Below are positions 1 to 5,405 of a DNA stretch of 5,583 bases, piece by piece; the stretch's first letter is position 1, and every line of letters begins with the position of its first letter. Location: NCBI GenBank assembly GCA_009699165.1, contig WLOR01000085.1, forward strand, positions 1 to 5,583, read 5' to 3'. Under the pieces are notes generated by a model. The model did no database searches. It had not been told where the DNA came from and worked only from the letters and a program-made list of their open reading frames with translations. A program made the translations under genes and the position numbers. Source of the DNA: Actinomycetota bacterium. Lineage in GTDB: Bacteria; Actinomycetota; Actinomycetes; Nanopelagicales; Nanopelagicaceae.

Positions 1-1
1 A

Positions 2-430
2 TGGAGTGAGCCAACTCTGAAAAAGTTTCAAAAATGGCTTGCTCAGGAAAAAGGAAGTGCAGTAGTTGAGTTTGTGGCTTTGGCAATTCCACTCTTTGTA
101 CCAATATTTATCTATCTCAGTAGTTTCACATCCGTCAGTGGCAATGAGGAGATAGTCAGAGTTTTGGCGCGTGAGGGATTGCGCGCCTATGTTGCTAGCG
201 ATAATGATCACTCTGGCCGAGAGGTATCTGCCCAAGCACTTTCAGTCATCGCAGCTCATCTTGGGCTTACCTCAGGAGAGATTGCTACTTTAACTGCTCG
301 TTATGACTGCTCAGATAGCCCGTGCTTTTCTGCCAATGGTCGGATTCGACTAACTGTTTCATTTATCGATGCACAATCTCATAGAAGTATTGAGGCTTCG
401 GCACAAGAACATATAAGTCCATGGATGTGA
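2..430 (+). CDS. TadE-like pilus assembly protein, 5' partial
   Basis: Small single-pass protein of the TadE family, which in Flp/Tad systems acts as a pseudopilin-like envelope component. The frame is open from the left edge. Codons at 53-73 read GSAVVEF, the usual TadE motif (G-S-A-x-V-E-F), and a hydrophobic segment follows at once (VALAIPLFVPIFIYLSS). The exported part has a Cys pair (YDCSDSPC, codons 308-325) that could form a disulfide. About 142 residues are visible, close to a full small TadE protein. The GTG at 74 cannot be the true start because it lies inside the membrane segment, after the motif; no ATG or GTG precedes it in frame, so the start is probably left of the window. The stop overlaps the next start by 10 bases, so the two are probably translationally coupled. 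Family assignment is good; the exact pilus role is inferred. Confidence 0.8.
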   Translation, partial: WSEPTLKKFQKWLAQEKGSAVVEFVALAIPLFVPIFIYLSSFTSVSGNEEIVRVLAREGLRAYVASDNDHSGREVSAQALSVIAAHLGLTSGEIATLTARYDCSDSPCFSANGRIRLTVSFIDAQSHRSIEASAQEHISPWM

Positions 431-972
431 TGAAACGTAAACCTCTAAATTTTAGTGATGATCGAGGCTCTCTGAGTGTTGTCATCATTGGATTATTCAT
501 AATTACAGTGGCAGCTTTAATGGTAATGAGTGATGTTGCAACGGTAATCGTAGCTAAGCGCTCTTTGGCACAAGCCACTGAGGCTGCAGCGCAACGAGGG
601 GTTCATAGTTTAAATAAAAATGCTTATTACACGGGCAAAGGAACGATGTTTACGGCGCCACTTGCAGTCATTACACAACGAGAACACGCCGCTATTCCAA
701 TTGACTGCAATCAAGCAGTCTTAGATGTAATTTTCGAACTACATAGTTGGAGCAACGACACAGGTTCGATGAAACGACACGAGTTGCAGGGTTTAGTCTT
801 AACTAATTTAGAGTGCGATGGGACCTCATTAGAAATCTCTACCTATGCAGAGGTTAAACTTCCTTTCAAAGTTCCCTTCACACATATAGATTCGGCGGTA
901 CTGACTTCTACCGCTGGAACAACCAACCAGGTGCAAGAGGGTTTCTACCTCTTTGGCATTCGCCTTCACTAA
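421..972 (+). CDS. TadE/TadG-like Flp pilus-assembly protein
   Basis: Protein of 183 residues with an N-terminal Tad-type domain: DDRGSLSVV near residues 13-21, then one hydrophobic segment (about 18-36), then an alanine- and glutamine-rich helix (AKRSLAQATEAAAQRG) typical of putative TadE/TadG-like proteins. The rest is probably outside the membrane and has two Cys (about residues 96 and 132) that could pair. The ATG at 421 overlaps the 3' end of the TadE-like gene by 10 bases; a second ATG three codons on (430) is possible. Other tad genes (ATPase, TadB/TadC, Flp pilin) would be expected upstream, outside the window. The last codon (CAC) and the TAA stop form the first bases of a 16-bp tandem array. 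Short for a TadG, and it lacks a visible von Willebrand domain, so it is better called TadE/G-like than TadG. Confidence 0.72.
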   Translation: MDVMKRKPLNFSDDRGSLSVVIIGLFIITVAALMVMSDVATVIVAKRSLAQATEAAAQRGVHSLNKNAYYTGKGTMFTAPLAVITQREHAAIPIDCNQAVLDVIFELHSWSNDTGSMKRHELQGLVLTNLECDGTSLEISTYAEVKLPFKVPFTHIDSAVLTSTAGTTNQVQEGFYLFGIRLH

Positions 973-1062
973 CTTTCAAGGGCACTAACTTTCAAGGGCA
1001 CTAACTTTCAAGGGCACTAACTTTCAAGGGCACTAACTTTCAAGGGCACTAACTTTCAAGGG
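967..1062 (+). repeat. Array A: six perfect 16-bp tandem repeats at the tadG-like stop
   Basis: Six identical head-to-tail copies of CACTAACTTTCAAGGG. Copy 1 starts with the last sense codon (CAC) and stop codon (TAA) of the Tad-type gene, so every copy carries CAC-TAA. As 16 is not a multiple of 3, the copied stops fall in rotating frames, and the next stop in frame with the gene is exactly three units on, at 1018. No strong hairpin is visible in the unit. The lack of any divergence suggests recent expansion or active homogenisation. The 68 bases after it (1063-1130) hold only the probable prfB promoter. Confidence 0.97.
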
Positions 1063-1118
1063 TGCAGATATCATTTAATGCAGAAATTGCCATGTGCAGG
1101 CCTCAAGGTTGACTGGGC

Positions 1119-1124
1119 TATCCT
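1119..1124 (+). promoter_or_regulatory. Probable prfB -10 box, leaderless start
   Basis: TATCCT fits the actinobacterial TANNNT -10 pattern. Its last base is 6 bases before the ATG at 1131, so transcription would begin at or next to the A of the start codon. There is no Shine-Dalgarno sequence between 1100 and 1130. Both facts point to a leaderless mRNA, which is common in actinobacteria. No -35 box is seen at a normal distance; TTGACT at 1109-1114 is only 4 bases away. Confidence 0.5.
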
Positions 1125-1130
1125 TCAACC

Positions 1131-2231
1131 ATGGCTGCGCGCGAGTATGGTTTAGAGATTGATGCCATTGACGCAACCTTGGTTTCGATTGAAAAGGTCT
1201 TAGACCTGCCGAAATTAAGGGCCCAATCACTGCTTATGGAAGAAGAGGCTGGCGTACCAAATCTTTGGGATGATCCAGAGAACGCCCAAAAAGTCACAAG
1301 TCGACTGTCACGAGTGCAGGCCGAGATAAATAAATTAACTGGACTTCGTAGACGCGTTGAAGATCTACCAATCCTTTTTGAGCTTGCTGCAAGCGAGCCA
1401 GATGGTTCGGGAGTTGCAGATGCTGAGCGCGAATTAGATGCGGTCAAGAAATCTATTGGTGAGTTAGAAGTACAAACACTTTTGAACGGTGAATATGACG
1501 ACCGCGATGCATTGATAACAATTCGTTCGGAGGCGGGCGGTGTAGAGGCCGCTGACTGGGCCGAGATGATTATGCGCATGTACTTGCGTTACTGCGAGCG
1601 ACACAATTTCTCTGTCGATGTCTTAGAGACTTCTTATGCCGAAGAGGCTGGAATTAAATCAACAACCTTTCGAGTTTCTGCTCCTTACGCATATGGCACT
1701 CTGTCGGTGGAACAAGGGACTCACCGTTTAGTCCGCATCTCACCTTTTGACAGTCAGAGCCGTCGACATACCTCTTTTGCAGGCGTTGAAGTTGTTCCTG
1801 TTGTTGAGCAAAGTGATCATGTTGAAATTGATGAGAAAGAAGTTCGCACTGACGTGTATCGCTCTTCTGGTCCTGGTGGCCAAGGGGTGAATACAACCGA
1901 CTCTGCCGTGCGCTTGACGCATCTTCCAACTGGAATTGTTGTCTCCTGCCAAAACGAGCGCTCGCAGATTCAAAATAAGGCAACTGCCATGGCTGTGCTC
2001 CAGTCGAAACTATTGGAGCGCCGACGCCAAGAGGAGCAGGCAAAGATGAATGCATTGAAAGGCGATAACTCGGGGTCTTGGGGAAATCAGATGCGTTCCT
2101 ACGTTCTAGCGCCTTACCAAATGGTGAAGGATTTACGTACAGATTATGAAACCGGCAATACGGCGGCAGTGTTAAACGGTGAGATTGACGAGTTCATTGA
2201 AGCTGGAATTCGCTGGCGCCGAAGTTCATAA
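1131..2231 (+). CDS. prfB: Peptide chain release factor 2 (RF2)
   Basis: Class I release factor that reads UGA and UAA in the ribosomal A site and triggers hydrolysis of peptidyl-tRNA. Full length at 366 residues. The N-terminal helical domain (about 1-110) contains [12 protein letters not shown]. The codon-recognition loop has the RF2 tripeptide SPF at 204-206 (within [17 protein letters not shown]), which separates it from RF1 (PxT). The catalytic GGQ is at 249-251 within [18 protein letters not shown], where the Gln is normally methylated. The C-terminal signature [12 protein letters not shown] is intact. Many bacteria autoregulate prfB by a +1 frameshift at an early in-frame UGA; this gene has one continuous frame from ATG 1131 and no such site. 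The TAA stop could be read by RF2 itself or by RF1. The last two codons and the stop seed the 32-bp array B. prfB just upstream of ftsEX is the usual actinobacterial order. Confidence 0.97.
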   Translation: MAAREYGLEIDAIDATLVSIEKVLDLPKLRAQSLLMEEEAGVPNLWDDPENAQKVTSRLSRVQAEINKLTGLRRRVEDLPILFELAASEPDGSGVADAERELDAVKKSIGELEVQTLLNGEYDDRDALITIRSEAGGVEAADWAEMIMRMYLRYCERHNFSVDVLETSYAEEAGIKSTTFRVSAPYAYGTLSVEQGTHRLVRISPFDSQSRRHTSFAGVEVVPVVEQSDHVEIDEKEVRTDVYRSSGPGGQGVNTTDSAVRLTHLPTGIVVSCQNERSQIQNKATAMAVLQSKLLERRRQEEQAKMNALKGDNSGSWGNQMRSYVLAPYQMVKDLRTDYETGNTAAVLNGEIDEFIEAGIRWRRSS

Positions 2232-2398
2232 GTTCGGCAGTTGCCGTAAGCCAGAGTTCATAAGTTCGGCAGTTGCCGTAAGCCAGAGTTCATAAGTTCG
2301 GCAGTTGCCGTAAGCCAGAGTTCATAAGTTCGGCCGTTGCCGTAAGCCAGAGTTCATAAGTTCGGCCGTTGCCGTAAGCCAGAGTTACCGTAAGCCAG
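2223..2398 (+). repeat. Array B: 32-bp tandem repeats with hairpins at the prfB stop
   Basis: Five full 32-bp copies begin at 2223, 2255, 2287, 2319 and 2351, followed by a 16-bp internally deleted copy (2383-2398). The unit starts AGTTCATAAG, which in copy 1 is the Ser-Ser-stop end of prfB, continues TTCGGCAGTTGCCG and ends TAAGCCAG. Each full unit contains a short stem-loop: CGGC, a four-base loop, GCCG (2235-2246 in copy 1). Copies 4 and 5 differ only by A to C in the loop (AGTT to CGTT), leaving the stem intact. A second TAA follows the prfB stop in frame at 2247-2249. No T-run follows the hairpins. Confidence 0.96.
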
Positions 2399-2559
2399 AG
2401 TTCCTGTGGACTTGGGGAGGCTCAATAAGCGTAATCTCACATTTTTCGTAGGTTCAGATGCGCGTTAGATGTGCGGAATTGGGACATACATCCATAAACT
2501 AAGGTCAGAGCGCTCGCGGCGAAATAGGACGCAGGCCTGAAGTATTTCGGGAGATTTAG
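2399..2559 (+). other. Spacer between array B and ftsE
   Basis: Non-repetitive leader region with no gene that I can support on either strand. It holds a probable -10 box (2495-2500), an 8-bp palindrome GAGCGCTC (2508-2515) inside the likely 5' UTR, and the ftsE ribosome binding site GGGAG at 2549-2553, six bases before the ATG. Confidence 0.6.
2495..2500 (+). promoter_or_regulatory. Possible ftsEX -10 box
   Basis: TAAACT matches TANNNT and would give a leader of about 50 bases carrying the Shine-Dalgarno at 2549-2553. No good -35 box is seen 16-18 bases upstream; the nearest candidate, TTGGGA at 2479-2484, is too close. Chance matches to such a short motif are common. Confidence 0.35.
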
Positions 2560-3249
2560 ATGATTCGCTTTGAGAACGTCACCAAGATCTATCCGGGTCA
2601 AGAACGGGCAGCGCTCGACTCTGTCAGCCTTGAGATAGTCAAAGGTGAGTTCGTTTTCCTTGTTGGATTATCGGGTTCGGGTAAGTCAACTTTTCTTCGC
2701 TTAATTCTGCGAGAAGACCGCCCAACATCGGGTGTAATTCATGTTGCTGGGAAAGATCTCGGAACGTTAGCTAATCACAAGGTTCCAGAGCTTCGTCGCC
2801 AAGTTGGAACAGTTTTTCAAGATTTCCGCTTACTTCCAAATAAGACGATTACTGAAAATGTGGCCTTCACTCTGCACGTTCTTGGATATTCGCAGAAAGA
2901 GATCAACCGCGAAGTTCCAGAGGTTTTAGAGTTAGTTGGTCTAGAAGATAAAGGCGATCGACTTCCATCAGAGATTTCAGGTGGCGAGCAACAGCGCGTG
3001 GCAATCGCTCGAGCATATGTGAGTCGTCCTCCAATTTTAATTGCCGACGAACCGACAGGAAATCTTGATCCAGCTACAAGTGTTGGAATTATGAAGTTGC
3101 TAGATCGCATCAATCGCGAAGGCACGACAGTATTAATGGCAACCCATGATTCAGGAATTGTTGATCAGATGCGAAAGCGCGTAATCGAGTTGGATCTCGG
3201 TCATGTGATTCGTGATCAAGTTCGCGGCGTTTACGGTTACACAGGTTAA
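2560..3249 (+). CDS. ftsE: Cell division ABC-type ATPase FtsE
   Basis: ATPase subunit of the FtsEX complex, which uses ATP hydrolysis at the division site to switch on peptidoglycan hydrolases through FtsX. It is a single ABC domain of 229 residues, the normal FtsE length. Visible motifs in order: Walker [10 protein letters not shown] (37-45), Q-loop Gln 88 in VFQDFRLL, signature [14 protein letters not shown] (140-153), Walker [13 protein letters not shown] (160-171) with catalytic Glu 165, and switch His 196 in ATHD. The [12 protein letters not shown] stretch is typical of FtsE among related exporters of the LolD/MacB type. Start ATG 2560 is supported by GGGAG six bases upstream and by [13 protein letters not shown], the usual N-terminus. 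The next gene is ftsX, 30 bases downstream, certainly in the same operon. Confidence 0.96.
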   Translation: MIRFENVTKIYPGQERAALDSVSLEIVKGEFVFLVGLSGSGKSTFLRLILREDRPTSGVIHVAGKDLGTLANHKVPELRRQVGTVFQDFRLLPNKTITENVAFTLHVLGYSQKEINREVPEVLELVGLEDKGDRLPSEISGGEQQRVAIARAYVSRPPILIADEPTGNLDPATSVGIMKLLDRINREGTTVLMATHDSGIVDQMRKRVIELDLGHVIRDQVRGVYGYTG

Positions 3250-3279
3250 TGGAGTATTGAGATGAGCGAGGGATAAGAG
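3250..3279 (+). promoter_or_regulatory. ftsE-ftsX junction: ribosome binding site and possible 4-codon ORF
   Basis: The 30-base gap contains GAGGGA (3268-3273), six bases before the ftsX ATG and a good Shine-Dalgarno. It also contains a tiny reading frame, ATG AGC GAG GGA TAA (3262-3276), preceded by its own GGAG (3251-3254). The ftsX binding site thus lies inside the mini-ORF, an arrangement that could couple ftsX translation to ftsE. The binding site is well supported; translation of the mini-ORF is a guess. Confidence 0.5.
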
Positions 3280-4182
3280 ATGCGCGCACGTTTTCTTTTA
3301 AGTGAAGTAGGTATTGGACTTCGCAGAAATATGACAATGACTTTTGCGGTTATCGTCACTACCGCCATCTCGCTTTCTTTACTAGGAATTGGCCTACTTG
3401 CAAATGCTCAAGTTGGCGCGATGAAGGATTATTGGTACGACAAGATTGAGGTCTCAGTTTTCTTGTGTGGCTCACTATCTGAGGCTCCGTCATGCTCCGG
3501 TGGAATCATCACTTCGGCGCAACGTCTTGCTATTCAACAGGATATTCAAAATATGCCAGCAGTTGATAGCGTTTTTTATGAATCACAGTCGCAAGCATTC
3601 GCTCGCTTTCAAGAGCGATTTAAAGATTCAGCGATTGCGCAGAATGTCACGGCAGATCAACTTCCAGAGTCGTTTCGTGTGAAGCTTAAAGACCCTACTC
3701 AATTTGCTGTGATTGTGAGTGCGTTCTCAGGTCGCCCAGGCGTTGATGTCGTCCAAGATCAACGCAGCATCTTAGAGAAGTTTTTTAAGCTCTTAGAGGT
3801 TTTACGCAATGGTGCACTCCTTGTCGGCCTCGCTTCTGTGTTAACCGCAGCGCTTTTGATTAGTAACACTCTTCGGATCGCCGCCTTTAATCGCCGCCGT
3901 GAAACCGGAGTAATGAAACTTGTGGGTGCATCTTCATGGTCGATTCAGTTGCCATTTCTTTTGGAGGGTGTCATATCCGCGATTATCGGTTGGGCACTAG
4001 CCACGGGATTATTAGCAGGGCTTAAAAGCATTGTGGATACAAAGGTTGCGCCACTACTTACTTTCACCAAGTTTTTCGGTTGGAATGAAGTCTGGGTTGC
4101 ATCAGGATATTTACTTGCGACAGGTTTAATTGTCTCAACCACAGCATCTGTTATCACGTTGCGCCGCTACCTCAAGGTCTAG
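3280..4182 (+). CDS. ftsX: Cell division membrane protein FtsX
   Basis: Integral membrane partner of FtsE; its extracellular domain passes the ATPase signal to septal peptidoglycan hydrolases. Its 300 residues match the length of actinobacterial FtsX. N-terminus MRARFLLSEVGIGLRRNMTM is typical. Membrane segments are visible at about 20-43, 178-195, 220-247 and 271-290, giving the four-helix FtsX layout. The extracellular domain spans about 44-167 and has a Cys pair (63 and 72, in FLCGSLSEAPSC). The cytoplasmic loop after helix 2 carries FNRRRETGVMKLVGASSWSI (about 203-222), the conserved FtsX/MacB-type coupling segment. The C-terminus VITLRRYLKV is family-like, so the TAG at 4180 is the genuine end. 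From 4144 on, its last 12 codons form copy 1 of the 55-bp array C. Confidence 0.95.
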   Translation: MRARFLLSEVGIGLRRNMTMTFAVIVTTAISLSLLGIGLLANAQVGAMKDYWYDKIEVSVFLCGSLSEAPSCSGGIITSAQRLAIQQDIQNMPAVDSVFYESQSQAFARFQERFKDSAIAQNVTADQLPESFRVKLKDPTQFAVIVSAFSGRPGVDVVQDQRSILEKFFKLLEVLRNGALLVGLASVLTAALLISNTLRIAAFNRRRETGVMKLVGASSWSIQLPFLLEGVISAIIGWALATGLLAGLKSIVDTKVAPLLTFTKFFGWNEVWVASGYLLATGLIVSTTASVITLRRYLKV

Positions 4183-4511
4183 CCATCCATTAGTGAAGGC
4201 ATCTGTGATCACGTTGCGCCGCTTCTTTTAGGCCTAGCCATCCATTGGTTAGGGCCTCTGTAAATACGTTGCGAAGCTACTTTTAGGCCTAGCCATCCAT
4301 TGGTTAGGGCCTCTGTAATTACGTTGCGAGGCTACTTTTAGGTCTAGCCATCCATTAGTGAAGGCATCTGTGATCACGTTGCGCCGCTTCTTTTAGGCCT
4401 AGCCATCCATTGGTTAGGGCCTCTGTAAATACGTTGCGCCGCTTCTTTTGTGCCTAGCCATCCATTAGTGAAGGCATCTGTTATCACGTTGCGTCGCTAC
4501 TTTTAGGTCTA
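4144..4511 (+). repeat. Array C: 55-bp tandem repeats derived from the ftsX 3' end
   Basis: Six full copies (starting 4144, 4199, 4254, 4309, 4364, 4419) plus a 38-base partial copy (4474-4511), exact 55-base spacing, moderately diverged. Copy 1 includes the last 12 ftsX codons and stop. Later copies can still be read as variants of that C-terminus, such as SVITLRRFF-stop, SVITLRGYF-stop and SVITLRRYF-stop, with several third-base changes. Copies 2 and 5 are identical, and a block of about 99 bases (4175-4273) recurs exactly 165 bases on (4340-4438), so a three-unit block was itself duplicated. Three copies end in a strong hairpin: GGCCTAGCC, loop ATCCATT, GGTTAGGGCC with one bulged G (4231-4256, 4286-4311, 4396-4421). 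No T-run follows. With 4512-4592 this fills the whole ftsX-smpB gap; no gene is seen in it. Confidence 0.96.
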
Positions 4512-4512
4512 A

Positions 4513-4534
4513 TCTCTCCAAGCTTAGTGAGAGA
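4513..4534 (+). other. Stem-loop after array C
   Basis: TCTCTC (4513-4518) and GAGAGA (4529-4534) form a perfect 6-bp stem around a 10-base loop. No T-run follows, so it is not a classical terminator. It lies 10 bases upstream of the probable smpB -10 box and may be an operator or chance. Confidence 0.4.
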
Positions 4535-4544
4535 ATATGCACCG

Positions 4545-4550
4545 TATTAT
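4545..4550 (+). promoter_or_regulatory. Probable smpB -10 box
   Basis: TATTAT is one base from the TATAAT consensus. The likely start near 4557 gives a leader of about 36 bases before the smpB ATG at 4593. A weak TTAGTG (4524-4529) is the nearest -35-like sequence, with a short 15-base spacer. Confidence 0.45.
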
Positions 4551-4568
4551 TAAAGTAGAGGGTTCGTT

Positions 4569-4602
4569 TTATGGTGAAGGCGGTGATGGGTTATGGTGAA
4601 GG
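4569..4602 (+). repeat. Duplicated smpB start (12-bp direct repeat)
   Basis: TTATGGTGAAGG occurs at 4569-4580 and again at 4591-4602, 22 bases apart. Both copies carry ATG GTG AAG, the first three codons of smpB. The upstream ATG (4571) has the better binding site (AGAGGG, 4557-4562) but is out of frame with smpB and opens a 25-codon ORF ending at TGA 4646-4648. The true start (4593) has only GGTGAT (4582-4587), which fits the extended complement of the 16S rRNA 3' end. Confidence 0.75.
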
Positions 4603-5096
4603 AGATTGGCCAAAAACTCATTGCACAAAATATGAAGGCACGCCATGACTATTCCATTGAGGATGTTATTGAGTGTGGCATGGTTTTGATGGGTACAGAG
4701 GTCAAGTCTTTGCGCCTTGGCCGAGCATCATTGATAGATGGGTTCGCCATGATCAATGACGGAGAGTTGTGGCTCAGTGGCGTCCATATACCCGAATACA
4801 CCGAAGGCACATGGACAAATCACACGCCACGTCGTGATCGCAAACTTCTGGTCCACAGAAATGAACTCAACAAGTTAACTGCAAAATTGAAAGACTCCGG
4901 AACAACCCTCGTTCCTCTCTCGCTTTACTTCAAAGATGGAAAAGCAAAGGTCGAGATTGCTGTCGCCCGAGGCAAGAAAGCACACGATAAGCGACAGGCG
5001 ATTAAAGCTCGAGAGGCAGATCGTGAAGTCGCCCGTGTAGTTTCACGAGGATCATCAGGAAAGAGCGGAAAAGCCTCAAAGCGTTACGAGGATTAG
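4593..5096 (+). CDS. smpB: SsrA-binding protein SmpB
   Basis: Small basic RNA-binding protein that binds the tRNA-like domain of tmRNA and brings it to ribosomes stalled without a stop codon (trans-translation). At 167 residues it is full length with a slightly extended tail. Visible signatures: [17 protein letters not shown] (8-24), [19 protein letters not shown] (34-52), the [20 protein letters not shown] block (65-84) that contacts tmRNA, and [20 protein letters not shown] (100-119). The C-terminal [20 protein letters not shown] is the tail that becomes helical in the empty mRNA channel. It is followed by a low-complexity Ser/Gly/Lys end. Start ATG 4593 fits the family N-terminus (MxKExGxKLIAxN). 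A near-identical upstream start at 4571 is out of frame. Its RNA partner ssrA begins 405 bases downstream on the same strand. Confidence 0.97.
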   Translation: MVKEIGQKLIAQNMKARHDYSIEDVIECGMVLMGTEVKSLRLGRASLIDGFAMINDGELWLSGVHIPEYTEGTWTNHTPRRDRKLLVHRNELNKLTAKLKDSGTTLVPLSLYFKDGKAKVEIAVARGKKAHDKRQAIKAREADREVARVVSRGSSGKSGKASKRYED

Positions 5097-5100
5097 TAAG

Positions 5101-5236
5101 GCCAGTTAACGCAAGCGCAAGAGCCAGTTAACACCAGTCAAGAGTCAGTTAACGCAAGCGCAAGAGCCAGTTAACACCAGTCAAGAGTCAGTTAACGCAA
5201 GCGCAAGAGCCAGTTAACGCAAGCGCAAGAGCCAGT
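5101..5236 (+). repeat. Array D: 21/22-bp tandem repeats after smpB
   Basis: Six units plus a 6-base partial, starting four bases after the smpB stop. Two unit types share the opening G(C/T)CAGTTAAC. Type a (22 bp) continues GCAAGCGCAAGA; type b (21 bp) continues ACCAGTCAAGA. The order is a-b-a-b-a-a (5101, 5123, 5144, 5166, 5187, 5209), so a 43-bp a-b pair was duplicated and single a units added. Each unit has the palindrome GTTAAC, which could pair between neighbouring units. Unlike arrays A-C it does not include the upstream stop codon, though every unit contains TAA. Confidence 0.95.
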
Positions 5237-5263
5237 GGATTTCTTAATGTGCATGTATATGGA

Positions 5264-5294
5264 TTAGCACCTTTTTACTGTAATCATTTATACT
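5264..5294 (+). promoter_or_regulatory. Possible distal ssrA promoter
   Basis: TTAGCA (5264-5269) and TATACT (5289-5294) are separated by 19 bases. The -10 box is close to consensus; the -35 box and the long spacer are weaker. Transcription would start near 5301, at the foot of the hairpin 5302-5344. Confidence 0.35.
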
Positions 5295-5301
5295 AAAGTC
5301 A

Positions 5302-5344
5302 CCGCCGCTTCGATACCTCAATTTTTGAGGCGATGTTGCGACGG
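5302..5344 (+). other. Bipartite hairpin between smpB and ssrA
   Basis: An inner perfect stem, CCTCAA-TTT-TTGAGG (5316-5330), is nested in an outer stem CCGCCGC (5302-5308) with GCGACGG (5338-5344; six of seven bases pair), separated by symmetric 7-base internal loops. There is no T-run on either side, so it is not a standard intrinsic terminator. It could be a 3' end structure for the smpB transcript or a leader structure for a distal ssrA transcript. Confidence 0.5.
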
Positions 5345-5354
5345 CACGTACTAG

Positions 5355-5395
5355 TTGACAATTAAATAGAGAAAAGAAATACGTTTCTTTTTCTC
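5355..5395 (+). promoter_or_regulatory. Probable proximal ssrA promoter with overlapping palindrome
   Basis: TTGACA (5355-5360) is a perfect -35 consensus. The best -10 candidate is TACGTT (5380-5385, TANNNT) with a 19-base spacer. An imperfect inverted repeat is centred on the -10 box: GAGAAAAGAAA (5369-5379), centre TACG, then TTTCTTTTTCTC (5384-5395), 11 pairs with one extra T. In DNA this is operator-like; in RNA it would be an A-U stem with a UNCG-type loop. A start near 5392 would place array E in a 5' leader removed when tmRNA matures. Confidence 0.5.
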
Positions 5396-5405
5396 CAAGC
5401 TGAAT

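Noticed and set aside
74..76. GTG 74 as the start of the TadE-like gene
   Set aside because: It would remove the conserved GSAVVEF motif and start inside the membrane segment.
973..1062. TAACTT in each 16-bp unit as repeated -10 boxes
   Set aside because: TANNNT is too common a pattern, no -35 boxes are spaced correctly, and no gene starts close by.
1131..1230. Programmed +1 frameshift site in prfB
   Set aside because: The frame is continuous from ATG 1131 and no in-frame TGA with a CTT slip codon occurs early in the gene.
1118..2055. Long reverse-strand frames within prfB
   Set aside because: They are shadows of the RF2 gene, whose product is unmistakable, and show only low-complexity sequence.
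967..4511. Miniature transposable elements or insertion sequences in the gaps
   Set aside because: No terminal inverted repeats, target duplications or transposase fragments; the units derive from the adjoining gene ends.
4515..5401. Shared 10-base word TCTCCAAGCT upstream of both smpB (4515-4524) and ssrA (5392-5401)
   Set aside because: A single 10-base match between two 400-base regions is plausible by chance, and it sits at different positions relative to the two promoters.
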